Source of the DNA: an uncultured Chloracidobacterium sp.
GTDB taxonomy: Bacteria > Acidobacteriota > Blastocatellia > Pyrinomonadales > Pyrinomonadaceae
Assembly (NCBI GenBank): GCA_936914845.1
Contig: CAKZGE010000004.1
Span: 186,001-250,000, forward strand
Length of the DNA: 64,000 bases
Direction of reading: 5' to 3'
Shown: in pieces, positions 43,964 through 53,077 of the stretch
Numbering within the stretch: the first letter of the stretch is position 1
Layout of the letters: each line of letters starts with the position of its first letter
Notes under the pieces: model-generated
Databases searched by the model: none
What the model saw: only the letters and a program-made list of their open reading frames with translations
Told to the model about the DNA's origin: nothing
Made by a program: the position numbers and the translations under genes

Positions 43964-44710
43964 ATGAATATCAATGTGCTCCAGCTCGATGCGGTCGATT
44001 CGACCAATAGCGAAGCTGCCCGCCAAGCAAAACTGGGTGCGCCTGAAGGGCTGTGCGTAATCGCCAAAGAGCAGACCGCCGGCCGCGGCAGGCTCGGTCG
44101 CAAATGGCATTCTCAAAAAGGCTCCGGCTTGTACTTCAGCATAGTTCTGCGGCCGCAGCTCGCCGTAGAAGAGATGCCGCTGATCACCCTGATGGCGGGG
44201 GTCGCGGTGTTTGATATGCTCTGTGAATTTGGGCTGAAGCCGGATATTAAATGGGTGAACGATATTCATATCGACGGACGAAAGATAGCCGGGATCTTGG
44301 CGGAAACGGTCGAATCGTCTCAAGGTACGGCTGTAATAGTGGGAATTGGGATCAATTTGACATCAGACGGAATTTCACCGGATATTGCTCCTGCCGCCAC
44401 TTCGATCAAAAATGAAGCGGGTGTCGCGGTCAGCTCGGCCGACGCGGCGGAGGCATTGACAAAATATCTGACATATTTCTACGGCGTCTTATCCGAGAAT
44501 GGTGGCCCGGCGGCGACGGCGGCGGAATGGACACGGCGGTCGTCGTATGCAAGTGGAAAAAATGTTCGCGTTATGTTAGAAGATGAGACTATATACGGCA
44601 TTACCGCCGGCATTATGCCGAATGGAGCTTTGCGGGTTGAAACAGCAAGCGGTATTCGAGTTATACAGGCCGGTGATGTCGAACAGCTGAGGCAATACTC
44701 GCAGTCATGA
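43964..44710 (+). CDS. birA: Biotin--[acetyl-CoA-carboxylase] ligase (monofunctional BirA)
   Basis: Attaches biotin to carboxylase carrier proteins via biotinyl-AMP. The 248 residues contain the biotin-loop TAGRGRLGRKWHSQKGSGLYFSIVL, the KWVNDI motif and the IVGIGINL strand, then a C-terminal SH3-like domain. There is no N-terminal helix-turn-helix, so it cannot act as the biotin operon repressor. The stop overlaps the next start by 4 bases (ATGA). Confidence 0.93.
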   Translation: MNINVLQLDAVDSTNSEAARQAKLGAPEGLCVIAKEQTAGRGRLGRKWHSQKGSGLYFSIVLRPQLAVEEMPLITLMAGVAVFDMLCEFGLKPDIKWVNDIHIDGRKIAGILAETVESSQGTAVIVGIGINLTSDGISPDIAPAATSIKNEAGVAVSSADAAEALTKYLTYFYGVLSENGGPAATAAEWTRRSSYASGKNVRVMLEDETIYGITAGIMPNGALRVETASGIRVIQAGDVEQLRQYSQS

Positions 44711-45537
44711 AAAGAAGATTGTCGGAGATACATCCGATCTTTTACCATACACGCATCTGGCAAAAGCGGTTTTTTAGACATTTGGCAGACTTGCCGCAGT
44801 TTAAGCGGTTTGCCGCTGAAAAAAGCGACGTTGACCTGCCTTTTTCCTGTAAAAGACATCAATCGCTTTTGCGGCGGAAGTTAGGAAATTCCTCGCCGGA
44901 ACTGCAGGAAAACAAGATAGAGAATCTAAAGATCGCCTGCCCGCCGATAGACGGTGTTTTGATAAGGCCTGGGGAGACATTCTCTTTTTGGAAATTGGTC
45001 GGTGAGGCAACGCTTGCCAAGGGATATTGTGAAGGAATGCAGCTTTCACGCGGAGAGGTGGTTCGCGGTGTCGGCGGCGGGCTTTGCCAACTGGCCAACC
45101 TGCTGTATTGGATGACATTGCATACACCAATGGAAGTGGCCGAACGCCATCACCACAGTTTTGATCCGTTTCCGGACGAGAATCGCGTACTGCCGTTCGG
45201 CAGCGGAGCCGGTGTTTTTTACAATTACATCGATCTGCGGTTTTTCAATCCGACGAAGCAGACTTTTCAATTTCGGTTGTGGTTGACCGAGGAACATCTG
45301 AAGGGAGCGGTATTTGCTGACAGCGAGCCCTCTTATTCTTATCATGTTTTTGAAAAGAACCATCGATTTTTGCGAAACGAAGGGAGAAATTACCGCCAAA
45401 ATGAAATATGGCGCGAGGTTATAGATCGGCGTACCGGGAACCGCGTCCGTGAAGAAATGCTCGTTGAGAATTTGTCAGAGGTAAAGTACGAATTGAACTT
45501 TGAGCCGCAAGAGTGTAACTTTGAAGTACGGAAGTAG
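44707..45537 (+). CDS. VanW-family protein
   Basis: The 276-residue product has the VanW core: PGETFSFWKLVGEATLAKGYCEGMQLSRGE followed by GVGGGLCQLANLLYWMTLHTPMEVAERHHHS. VanW proteins occur in vancomycin-resistance clusters and elsewhere, but their biochemical role is not settled. No other van gene is present here. It overlaps birA by 4 bp and is followed 4 bp later by a small acidic gene. The N-terminus has basic residues and no obvious signal peptide. Confidence 0.85.
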   Translation: MKRRLSEIHPIFYHTRIWQKRFFRHLADLPQFKRFAAEKSDVDLPFSCKRHQSLLRRKLGNSSPELQENKIENLKIACPPIDGVLIRPGETFSFWKLVGEATLAKGYCEGMQLSRGEVVRGVGGGLCQLANLLYWMTLHTPMEVAERHHHSFDPFPDENRVLPFGSGAGVFYNYIDLRFFNPTKQTFQFRLWLTEEHLKGAVFADSEPSYSYHVFEKNHRFLRNEGRNYRQNEIWREVIDRRTGNRVREEMLVENLSEVKYELNFEPQECNFEVRK

Positions 45538-45541
45538 TTAT

Positions 45542-45886
45542 ATGAGCAGTGAATTGGACCGTACGGAAGATTTTGAACTAGATGACCTGAACGCCGAACT
45601 CGAGGCGCTTGCGGAACTCGACCTTGAAGTTGCGGATGAGGATGAATTTGTCGAAGCAACGATGCGCACGGCGGTTCTGCAAAAGAACAATATGGTCGCT
45701 TTGTTATGTTTAAAGAGTGCGGTGGGCGGAGCGGCGATATGCCGTGTAGATCCCCGCGAAGAACAGCCTGCTGTGCAGCTTTATGATGATCCGGCGGCCG
45801 CTTTGAAATGGTATCGACGTAGCCTGCGAAGCAGCCGAAACAATGGATGGAATGTCGTTTATGACGGCCTGCCGCTGCAAGGATAA
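45542..45886 (+). CDS. Small acidic hypothetical protein
   Basis: I do not recognise this 114-residue protein. Its N-terminal third is strongly acidic (ELDRTEDFELDDLNAELEALAELDLEVADEDEF), then it turns to a basic, mixed fold ending NNGWNVVYDGLPLQG. An upstream in-frame start at 45500 is possible, but the ATG at 45542 has a GGAAG site and begins right after vanW. It ends the egtB operon, before a terminator. Confidence 0.65.
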   Translation: MSSELDRTEDFELDDLNAELEALAELDLEVADEDEFVEATMRTAVLQKNNMVALLCLKSAVGGAAICRVDPREEQPAVQLYDDPAAALKWYRRSLRSSRNNGWNVVYDGLPLQG

Positions 45887-45910
45887 GCAGCAATCGCAAG
45901 AAGGTATATG

Positions 45911-45940
45911 AAGAGGCTGTCTGAAAAGGGAGCCTTTTTT
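45911..45940 (+). terminator. Terminator after the egtB-egtD-birA-vanW operon
   Basis: An 8-bp stem with a G-U pair (45911-45918 with 45931-45938) is embedded in AAGAGGCT and AGCCTTTTTT and followed by T residues. The rest of the 228-bp gap to the M28 gene shows nothing further I can support. Confidence 0.8.
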
Positions 45941-46114
45941 ATTGTTAACCGGTAGTTATCGATGATATCCGGGTTGGGAGATGTTGCGCAGAATGAACGA
46001 TAGAAGCATCCGGATATGCTTACTTTCTCTGATGCCGGTCGATCGTTTGGAAGGGAGGCGAACGAACTTCGGTTTTGCCGCAGCCCGTTCGCCACTGAAA
46101 ATGTCCCTTAGAGG

Positions 46115-47746
46115 CTATTTCTGCTTCAATTCAGCGGGCAGCTCTTTATCGACTGCGGGACGCTCTTTAAGATCGGCGAGTTCCCACATCGTCATAAAAA
46201 TGGTGCGTGTCACTTTTTCCATCTTTTGATAATCGATCTTATCGGCGGTGTCGGAAGCCTGGTGATAGTCTTCGTGTTCTCCGTCAAACCAAAAGACGAC
46301 CGGAATGCCGTTCTGGGCATAATGAAAATGGTCCGAGCGGAAAAAGAAGCGGTTCTTGTCGTTCGGGTCGTCGTATTTCAGATTGTAAGCAAGTTTAAGG
46401 TATAGATCGTTCGTTTGCTTTGTGACGGCCCCGAGCGTCGAACTCATCATTTCGGAACCAATGACATAGATCTCGTTCTCACCGGATAGCTCGGCGTTTT
46501 TCGGATTAGTGTCGCCCGGCTTTTTGCTGCGGCCGATCATATCGATGTTCAGCTGAGCAACGACCTTTTTAATGTCAACGGTCGGAAAGCGATTAAAGTA
46601 ATCGCTGCCCCACAAACCTTTTTCCTCGCCGGCGTGCCATACTAGCAGTATCGAGCGTTTGGGCTTGATCTTGGCGTGGGCCAAAGCTTCGGCGATCGAC
46701 AAGACGGCGACCGTACCCGACCCATCATCGTCGGCTCCGTTCCAGATCTTATCTTCGCCCGGTGCATTGGGTTTTACACCGTCATGATCATAATGAGCTC
46801 CAATGGCGACCATCTCGTTTTTCAAGACGGGATCGATTCCTTCCCACAGAGCAACAACATTTTGCGTCCATTCGATCTTGGCGACCGAAGCCGTAGAGGC
46901 GGTCGCGGATCCTTTTAGATCAACTGCCTTGGAAGACGCGACATCCAGAGATTCACCGGCGAATATTGCATCGGATACTTTTTTTGAGATCAGCATGACC
47001 GGCATGGACGAGTCCTTGACCGTCTGACGCAACTTCTCAGGGTACATTGAGCCCTGAGTAAAGAATTGGCGGATACGCCCCCAATTTTGCTGGAATTGCT
47101 CGGGGGCGACGTAGAGCACGCCGGCGGCTCCTTTTGATCTGGCATGTTCGATAGGGTCGGCCCAATCTATGCCCTCCGTCCCTTTCAGATCATCAGCGGT
47201 AACGCCTTGCGGCCGGGGCGTAAGAGTGTTCATCGCGAAGCCGTTTCCGGCAATAACGACGATCTTGCCTTTTACATCGACGCCGGCGAAAGCATCTATG
47301 TTCTTGGATTTGACGAGCCAGCCGTCCCCTCCGAAAACTAAGTTGCCGCTTCCGGCCGTCGTGCCCTGGAGTCGAAAGAAATCGTCGCCTAGTTTGTAGG
47401 TGGTATCACCAAGCTTGAGAAAAGTCTTGTCGAGATCGACGGTTTCACGCCGCAATGCGATCTTTTGGAAAAAAGTGCCGTTATCGCCCGCCGGTTTGAA
47501 GCCCCAGCGAGATAGATTCATTTTCAGAAATTCAGCAGTTACGTCCAAGCCTTGCGAAGGCGTATCGCGACCGGCCATCGCGTCCGAAGCGACAAAATAT
47601 AGATAGTGCTTAAGGTCTTCTGCTTTTATCAATTCCGCTGTGGCTCTTTCGGCGGGTGTTATCTTGACCCCGGCGGCAGTTTGGCCAATAGCTGCAATTT
47701 GGCCGAGCAGTACTAAAACTAAAGCTAACAGTAGGTGTTTTCTCAT
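46115..47746 (-). CDS. Secreted M28-family zinc aminopeptidase
   Basis: The 543-residue protein has a signal peptide (about 1-22), a protease-associated insert near residues 150-260 (VFGGDGWLVKSKNIDAFAGVDVKGKIVVIAGNG) and the M28 catalytic domain: GAHYDHDG (first zinc His and Asp), NGADDDGSGTVAVLSIAEAL, WHAGEEKGLWGSDYF (Glu) and the HQASDTADKIDY segment with the last zinc His. It probably removes N-terminal amino acids in the periplasm or outside the cell. A GGAG site precedes the ATG. Confidence 0.92.
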   Translation of the reverse strand: MRKHLLLALVLVLLGQIAAIGQTAAGVKITPAERATAELIKAEDLKHYLYFVASDAMAGRDTPSQGLDVTAEFLKMNLSRWGFKPAGDNGTFFQKIALRRETVDLDKTFLKLGDTTYKLGDDFFRLQGTTAGSGNLVFGGDGWLVKSKNIDAFAGVDVKGKIVVIAGNGFAMNTLTPRPQGVTADDLKGTEGIDWADPIEHARSKGAAGVLYVAPEQFQQNWGRIRQFFTQGSMYPEKLRQTVKDSSMPVMLISKKVSDAIFAGESLDVASSKAVDLKGSATASTASVAKIEWTQNVVALWEGIDPVLKNEMVAIGAHYDHDGVKPNAPGEDKIWNGADDDGSGTVAVLSIAEALAHAKIKPKRSILLVWHAGEEKGLWGSDYFNRFPTVDIKKVVAQLNIDMIGRSKKPGDTNPKNAELSGENEIYVIGSEMMSSTLGAVTKQTNDLYLKLAYNLKYDDPNDKNRFFFRSDHFHYAQNGIPVVFWFDGEHEDYHQASDTADKIDYQKMEKVTRTIFMTMWELADLKERPAVDKELPAELKQK

Positions 47747-47837
47747 TGTTTCTCCGATGTAAAAATTGCGAAAGAGGTATAAATTCTCAGACGTTATTAC
47801 GCTGAGGAGCCCCGGTTGGTTTCGTCGTTATTTAAAG

Positions 47838-47863
47838 GAAAAAGGCCCGCCAATCAGCGAGCC
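47838..47863 (-). terminator. Terminator after the Gly/Asn/Arg-rich secreted protein
   Basis: On the minus strand a 7-bp stem (47857-47863 with 47844-47850) leads into TTTTTCC. Confidence 0.75.
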
Positions 47864-47887
47864 AACTTCGATCAGTTGTCGAAAGCA

Positions 47888-48475
47888 TTAGAACGGTAGC
47901 GGAAAAGGAACATTATTGCGCCAATTTCCGTTGCGGTTGCCCCGGCGGTTGCCGCGGTTATTGTAATTGTAGCCGTATGTATTTGCGATGATATTAAGAT
48001 CATTGCGCATCATATTCCATTGGTTCTGGATATTTCCGCCGCGGACATTATAGATCTCCCGATCGATCTCCGAAGCAATATCCAACACACGGCGGGCTTC
48101 ATCGGCACTATTATTGAGATTGCGGCCGTTGCCGTATTTCTTTTCTAGACGATCCGTCGCTTTGCGAAAATCGTCAGCCAAAGATTCGAGCCTAGCAGGA
48201 TTGCCGTTGCCACCCCAATTTCCCCAGTTGCCGTTGCCCCATCCGCGATCGTTGCGACGATCATAACGATCATCGGACCGGTCAACCGCCCGCTCAAAAG
48301 ACCTAGCTCGATCTTTCAACCCGCGAACGCTGTTCTTGATGTTGTAGCCGTTGTTGCCATAGTAGCCGCCGTTATTTCCATAGCCGCCGCCCCACTGTGC
48401 AGAAGCAACTGCCGGTAAGCCCAAAACCAATAAAGAAAAAGCACTAACGGCGATAAGATTTTTGATACGTTTCAT
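47888..48475 (-). CDS. Secreted Gly/Asn/Arg-rich protein
   Basis: The 195-residue product has a signal peptide (about 1-28, AVSAFSLLVLGLPAVASAQ), a Gly/Tyr/Asn-rich stretch (about 29-45), a charged helical region (VRGLKDRARSFERAVDRSDDRYDRR) and another Gly/Asn/Arg-rich tail. The helical part has a pattern of hydrophobic and Arg residues (ESLADDFRKATDRLEKKYG and so on). The frame is open well upstream; I take the ATG at 48475 because GGGAGA is 7 nt before it and the signal peptide starts there. Function unknown. Confidence 0.75.
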   Translation of the reverse strand: MKRIKNLIAVSAFSLLVLGLPAVASAQWGGGYGNNGGYYGNNGYNIKNSVRGLKDRARSFERAVDRSDDRYDRRNDRGWGNGNWGNWGGNGNPARLESLADDFRKATDRLEKKYGNGRNLNNSADEARRVLDIASEIDREIYNVRGGNIQNQWNMMRNDLNIIANTYGYNYNNRGNRRGNRNGNWRNNVPFPLPF

Positions 48476-48569
48476 TGTTTTCTCCCTATTCATGTTCTTA
48501 AGGCAATGTTCCAGCCATTGCATATTGCAAATGGCAAAGAATGTGCCAAAACCTTGAAAAGGGCATTTG

Positions 48570-48601
48570 AAAAAAGAAAAGCCCCGAAAATACGAGGCTT
48601 T
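48570..48601 (-). terminator. Terminator after the S8 peptidase gene
   Basis: On the minus strand an 8-bp stem with one G-U pair (48593-48600 with 48579-48586) closes a 6-nt loop and is followed by TTTTCTTTTTT. It stops the peptidase transcript before the next gene. Confidence 0.85.
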
Positions 48602-48695
48602 CTTTAAGATCACGCCGATCAGGAGATCGGTCTTCTCAACCAATGCGGCAACGGCTTTTAACGAAAACGTTTAGCGTTAGCCGCAGATGGTCTAT

Positions 48696-50114
48696 TTATT
48701 TCGCGACCGCTTTGGCCGCGTTCAATCTTCCACCCGTGGCAACTTTCCCGTTGAGTGAATCGATCTTGTCCACGGAGCTAAGCAGCTTTTCTCGCAGTCT
48801 TTCGACCGAAATATGCGGATCTCGGGCAACAATAAGGGCGGCTACAGCGGAAACGTATGGCGTCGCCATTGAAGTGCCCGAAGCTTCGCGATAGGCTCCG
48901 CCCATCCATGTCGAAACGATCTGCCTTCCCGGTGCCGCGATATGAACTGTCTTTGCTCCGAAATTCGAAAATGACGCCAGCTGATCGTTATTGTCCGTGG
49001 CAGCGACACTGATCACATTAGGCAGTTTGTAGTTTGACGGAAAATGCGGACGTTTATCGTTGTCCGTAGAGGCATTGCCCGCGGCGGCAACGAAGAGAAT
49101 GCCATTTTCGCCTGCGGCCCGGATCGCGTCTTCCAAGGCTTTCGAGCGGGATGTGGAACCCCAACTGGCGCTGATGATCCTAATGTTCACTCCGTTCTGT
49201 TTGCGGTCGATGGCGTAATTGATCGCCTCAATAGCATTCGCTGTTGAGCCGAATCCGCCGCGGCCAAGAAACTTCAAAGGCATTATCTGGACGTTCCAAT
49301 TTACCCCGGCAATACCTTCGCCATTATTGCCTTCGGCACCGACGATCCCTGCACAGTGTGTTCCATGGCCGTTATCATCCATCGGATCAGCAATGTTCGC
49401 GTCCGCATTAAAGCCGTTGATGTCATTAAAAGAGCCCAGTTCTTCGTCCCTGTATTCCGGCACATCGGCAGGACGGGTCCACATGTTGGATCGCAGATCT
49501 TGATGGTTGTAATCAACGCCGGTATCCAGAACGGCCACGACAACATCTTCGGATCCCTTTGTCTTTTCCCATGCCTTTAGAGCCGAGACATCCGAACCGG
49601 CCTTTCCGCCTTCCTGACCGGTATTGTTCAGGCCCCATTGCTGGCCAAATTCCGGATCGTTCGGAAAGTTAGGAGCCTCTGTTGAAGCACTGGCAGGCCC
49701 ATATGAGTCATCCGCTGGGTCGTCTAAATATATCCGCTCATTAGCTTCGGCATATTCAACTAACCCGGACATGGCAGTATATTGCTCAACCGTGATGTTC
49801 GTATCGGCGTCATCAAGGTCGTCGATCAGCACCAACCCCTTAATGTTCTCGTATTTATCATCTACCGTGTCATTATACTTGGCAGCAATGCGACGAATTT
49901 CAGCAAGAGGCACATCCGGGCGGAAACGGACGATCAGTTCGGGTCGCGGATCTGATCTAGAAACGGGTACTTGGCGTTTCGACACCTCTACTGTTTTATC
50001 CGTCGAATGGCTCCTCAGCGAGCCCTTCCATCGAGCTATCTGCCCAAGCACGGCGGCGAAAGAGATAATTACGAGTGCCAAACCTAGATGTATCCAAATA
50101 TTCTTGCGATTCAT
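48696..50114 (-). CDS. S8-family (subtilisin-like) serine peptidase with N-terminal membrane anchor
   Basis: The 472 residues have an N-terminal hydrophobic segment (about 6-26), a propeptide-like part (about 50-130, ELIVRFRPDVPLAEIRRIAAKYN), and the subtilase domain with catalytic Asp in AVLDTGVDYNH, His in NGHGTHCAGI, the oxyanion Asn in VAAAGN and catalytic Ser in GTSMATPY. It should act outside the cytoplasm. An earlier in-frame start exists, but the ATG at 50114 has AGGAG about 9 nt upstream. Confidence 0.93.
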   Translation of the reverse strand: MNRKNIWIHLGLALVIISFAAVLGQIARWKGSLRSHSTDKTVEVSKRQVPVSRSDPRPELIVRFRPDVPLAEIRRIAAKYNDTVDDKYENIKGLVLIDDLDDADTNITVEQYTAMSGLVEYAEANERIYLDDPADDSYGPASASTEAPNFPNDPEFGQQWGLNNTGQEGGKAGSDVSALKAWEKTKGSEDVVVAVLDTGVDYNHQDLRSNMWTRPADVPEYRDEELGSFNDINGFNADANIADPMDDNGHGTHCAGIVGAEGNNGEGIAGVNWNVQIMPLKFLGRGGFGSTANAIEAINYAIDRKQNGVNIRIISASWGSTSRSKALEDAIRAAGENGILFVAAAGNASTDNDKRPHFPSNYKLPNVISVAATDNNDQLASFSNFGAKTVHIAAPGRQIVSTWMGGAYREASGTSMATPYVSAVAALIVARDPHISVERLREKLLSSVDKIDSLNGKVATGGRLNAAKAVAK

Positions 50115-50149
50115 ATATAAAACTCCTGCATTTTGAATCGAATGCCGGA

Positions 50150-50440
50150 TCAACCGGCGATGATCTGATTATTTCCGTCGAAGCCTTTGAGTCTGATTTG
50201 GTATTTGTCGGCGCGGTATTCGTAAATATCGCCGTTTGCTTCTAAACGAATGAGCCAACCGGTGGCGATCATTTGAGCGGCAAATTCTCCGTCAGCGGGC
50301 AGGCCGAGCGACATATCCGGGAAATCTTCGGTCGATACCGAAAGGGTTTGGACGTCGCTTTCGGGTATATCGAGCCGCTTTGAAAGATCGGCCACGGACC
50401 TAGCAACTGCGGATTCTTTGGTAAAACTCATAACGATCAA
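50150..50440 (-). CDS. Small conserved-looking hypothetical protein
   Basis: I do not know the function. The 96-residue product has a small alpha/beta pattern: SVADLSKRLDIPESDVQTLSVSTEDFPDMSLGLPADGEFAAQMIATGWLIRLEANGDIYEYRAD. The D-x-SLGLP-x-GE-x-A-x-MI-x-GW-x-I-x-LE-x-GD-x-YEYR pattern looks like a family seen in several bacterial phyla. I take the TTG at 50440 because AGGAG (50446-50450) lies 5 nt upstream; ATG at 50431 is 14 nt away and ATG at 50455 has no site. It lies divergent to the next gene. Confidence 0.6.
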   Translation of the reverse strand: MIVMSFTKESAVARSVADLSKRLDIPESDVQTLSVSTEDFPDMSLGLPADGEFAAQMIATGWLIRLEANGDIYEYRADKYQIRLKGFDGNNQIIAG

Positions 50441-50502
50441 TTTTGCTCCTTCCATCTTCGATAGTCAATAATATGCTAACCTGTACGAAAGCTGAGCGAA
50501 AA

Positions 50503-50955
50503 ATGATCACAAAAAGATGGCAAAAGAATTTGCTCGGGTTGCTGACATTTGTGCCGCCGGTACACATTGTCGTCTTTATGTTTGCGATCTTTGCCATGTT
50601 TATAGTGGGTGGGACAACTGGAGAAGATACCGGGCTCGGGCCTTTTTCTGTGATCGGCTTTATACTGCTTATCGCCCTTCACGTATTTGTCGTGTTTCTT
50701 ACCTTGGGTTTGACGGTTTTCTACATCATTCATGCCCTTAAGAACGATAAACTGGATCAAAACCTGCGGATAATTTGGGTATTGCTGATATTTTTCGGGG
50801 CAATACTGACGATGCCGGCTTATTATTTTATGAATATATGGAAGGAACCGTTGGCTCCGGTTGCCGATGAACGAAAGACGCTCGGGCCGCCGGCAGCCGC
50901 AGATGAATTTGCCCACTATTCCCCTACCGCCCACAATTGGAGAGATGATGCCTAG
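50503..50955 (+). CDS. Small integral membrane protein, PLDc_N-like
   Basis: The 150-residue protein has three hydrophobic helices: about residues 15-38 (VPPVHIVVFMFAIFAMFIVGG), 50-80 and 90-115 (IIWVLLIFFGAILTMPAYYFMNIW). The last resembles the end of PLDc_N (phospholipase-D nuclease N-terminal) proteins, in which a two-helix membrane unit stands alone; this is tentative. Its start is one of three in-frame ATGs. It is divergent to 50440 and overlaps the convergent DUF2085 stop by 4 bp. Confidence 0.6.
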   Translation: MITKRWQKNLLGLLTFVPPVHIVVFMFAIFAMFIVGGTTGEDTGLGPFSVIGFILLIALHVFVVFLTLGLTVFYIIHALKNDKLDQNLRIIWVLLIFFGAILTMPAYYFMNIWKEPLAPVADERKTLGPPAAADEFAHYSPTAHNWRDDA

Positions 50956-51497
50956 GTTTGCCTGACGCCACGCAGAAGTGTCGTATTTCTAATTATCTCG
51001 ATCAATCCCGGCATGATAAAAGTGCCGCAGGCGATACCCAAGATCGAACCGGTGAGAAATCTTGAAAGATGAGTATTTTCCCAAATACCCAGTACGGTCA
51101 GGGACCAATCGATCGTTATCGGCACGATCGATAAGATAAGCCAAATGCGGGCAAGTGGTTCGATGTTTTCGATCCGACGCCAGAGCGGATATATCGCTAT
51201 TCCTAAAAGCAATCCGAAATATACCCCAAAACATCGTGAGCAAACTGCCATCTGATGAGAGCCGAGATGAAACGAGCGTTCCGGCATTTGATGGCAGATA
51301 AAACTGAAGAATCTATATATCGGCCCGGAAAATGATGTCATTTCATCATTCGCCAGCAAAGGTGCTGCGACGATGATCCCGACCCACAGAAGTACAGCTG
51401 TCAAAGTTAAGGCCCACACGCGGATCGCTTGTGGGCGAAAGGACTTGATGACATCTTGTGGAATGTAGGACACCTTTCTAAAATCGGATGACCGCAT
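50952..51497 (-). CDS. DUF2085 membrane protein
   Basis: The 181-residue protein contains the DUF2085 signature, a Cys/His-rich loop between helices (FSFICHQMPERSFHLGSHQMAVCSRCFGVYFGLLLG), flanked by four to five transmembrane helices. Function unknown; the paired Cys and His suggest metal or redox chemistry. The start chosen (51497) lies inside the end of glpX; a GTG at about 51471 is an alternative. The overlap suggests co-transcription with glpX. Confidence 0.75.
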   Translation of the reverse strand: MRSSDFRKVSYIPQDVIKSFRPQAIRVWALTLTAVLLWVGIIVAAPLLANDEMTSFSGPIYRFFSFICHQMPERSFHLGSHQMAVCSRCFGVYFGLLLGIAIYPLWRRIENIEPLARIWLILSIVPITIDWSLTVLGIWENTHLSRFLTGSILGIACGTFIMPGLIEIIRNTTLLRGVRQT

Positions 51498-52521
51498 CCG
51501 GGCCGCCTTCGACGTGAACAGTATCAACGAAACGGATGCTTTTTGAATCTGTTGTCATAACGACCGAATGTGTGCGTTTTCCGGCCCCAAAAAAACGGAC
51601 CCCGCGGAGCAAAGCACCATCGGTAACCCCGGTCGCGGCGAAAATGATCTTCTTGCCGGGTGCAAGGTCATTGGTATCGTAGATCTTTTCGGGGTCGCTA
51701 ATGCCCATATCCTGGAGGCGTTCCATGACCTCGGCCATCGGCGGCACCTTGGAACGGTCCACACCAAGCTTGTCCGGATCGAAGACCAATTTGGCCTGGA
51801 TCTCACCATTTAGACACTTCATGGCAGCAGCCGTGATGACTCCTTCCGGTGCTCCGCCGATGCCCATAAGAGCGTGAATATTGGTGCCCGCGACAGCTGC
51901 TGAAATGCCGGCCGATAGGTCTCCATCAGAGATCAGGCGAATCCTGGCACCGGTTGAACGGACATCCGCGATCAATTGAGCATGTCGTGAGCGCTCAAGG
52001 CACATCACCGTCAGATCGTCGATGTCGCGTCCCAAACGCCGAGCGATATTTTTGAGGTTGTCCTTGACCGGGGCATCAATATCAATTGCTCCGCGGCACG
52101 AGGGGCCGACAACGATCTTGTCCATGTAGATGTCCGGCGCGTTCAACAATCCGCCGCGCTCGGCCGCCGCCAAAACCGCGATAGCGTTATTCGCACCCAA
52201 AGCGCAGAGATTGGTTCCCTCCAACGGGTCAACCGCGATATCGACCTCCGGAAAATCATCACGTTGTTCCTCGGAAAAAGCTCCGCCGCCAAGTTCTTCG
52301 CCGATATACAGCATCGGAGCTTCATCGCGTTCGCCTTCACCAATAACGATGCGGCCCCGCATCGGTACTGTATCCATGACCTGCCTCATTGCTTCAACAG
52401 CAACGTGGTCGGAATGCTTTCGGTCGCCCTGGCCCATCGTTTTGGCAGATTCGATGGCGGCGGCTTCGGTGACACGCAAAAAATCCAGCGAAAGTTCGCG
52501 TTCGGCACTAGTGTTTTTCAT
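51478..52521 (-). CDS. glpX: Class II fructose-1,6-bisphosphatase GlpX
   Basis: Gluconeogenic enzyme converting fructose-1,6-bisphosphate to fructose-6-phosphate. The 347-residue protein shows GEGERDEAPMLYIGE, the lithium-sensitive phosphatase motif DIAVDPLEGTN and GIGGAPEGVITAAAMKCLNGE, typical of GlpX. It starts at an ATG with AGGA 8 nt upstream. The overlapping DUF2085 gene follows. Confidence 0.96.
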   Translation of the reverse strand: MKNTSAERELSLDFLRVTEAAAIESAKTMGQGDRKHSDHVAVEAMRQVMDTVPMRGRIVIGEGERDEAPMLYIGEELGGGAFSEEQRDDFPEVDIAVDPLEGTNLCALGANNAIAVLAAAERGGLLNAPDIYMDKIVVGPSCRGAIDIDAPVKDNLKNIARRLGRDIDDLTVMCLERSRHAQLIADVRSTGARIRLISDGDLSAGISAAVAGTNIHALMGIGGAPEGVITAAAMKCLNGEIQAKLVFDPDKLGVDRSKVPPMAEVMERLQDMGISDPEKIYDTNDLAPGKKIIFAATGVTDGALLRGVRFFGAGKRTHSVVMTTDSKSIRFVDTVHVEGGPDAVIRF

Positions 52522-52667
52522 TAAAGGTATCCTGTTTGGTTTTTACCGGAATAAGTTTTGGTTATGAGGCATTTTACCACTTGTCTATCTACATTTGACA
52601 AGCTATGCTTTGGATATTACGGTTTTATTTTGATTTTTTTGGAATCAGAAGGAGTGAACCCGCTAAA

Positions 52668-52964
52668 ATGACCTATATTGTTGCTGAGCCATGTGTTGAA
52701 TGTAAATATACTGACTGCGCCGCAGTCTGCCCCGTCGAGGCTTTTCACGAATTGCCTGATAAATTGTTGATCAATCCGGACAGTTGTATCGATTGCGATG
52801 CTTGTTTGCCCGAATGTCCGGTCGAAGCCATTTTTTCCGATATGTCGATTCCGGAAGAATATTTGAACTGGCTCGAGATCAATAAGGAAGCAGAAAATTA
52901 TCCGATCATCAGTACCAAACAGCCTGCTTTGATGGGCGGAGGGTGTTCCGGGCCGCCGGAATAG
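52668..52964 (+). CDS. fdxA: 7Fe-type ferredoxin (FdxA-like)
   Basis: The 98-residue protein has two iron-sulfur motifs: CVECKYTDCAAVCPVEAF and CIDCDACLPECPVEAIF. The spacing and the C-terminal extension (EEYLNWLEINKEAENYPIISTK) match the FdxA-type 7Fe ferredoxin family. The frame is open upstream, but the ATG at 52668 begins MTYIVAEPC, the canonical FdxA start. It carries electrons in the cytoplasm; the partner is not identified. A strong palindromic terminator follows. Confidence 0.9.
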   Translation: MTYIVAEPCVECKYTDCAAVCPVEAFHELPDKLLINPDSCIDCDACLPECPVEAIFSDMSIPEEYLNWLEINKEAENYPIISTKQPALMGGGCSGPPE

Positions 52965-52982
52965 GTGTCTTGTACGATAGCG

Positions 52983-53023
52983 GATCAAAATTGGCGGTCA
53001 CGGGCCGCCTTTTTATTTTGATC
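52983..53023. terminator. Long palindromic terminator between fdxA and the zinc-ribbon gene
   Basis: Nested inverted repeats: an outer GATCAAAA/TTTTGATC arm (52983-52990 with 53016-53023) and an inner GGCGG/CCGCC stem (52993-52997 with 53005-53009), followed by TTTTTA. It can stop fdxA on the plus strand and would be palindromic enough to work both ways. Confidence 0.85.
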
Positions 53024-53077
53024 GAATAAAGTTAAAATCAATTCCAAGATCGGCTTGTAAGCCTTGAGGTATTTGCA

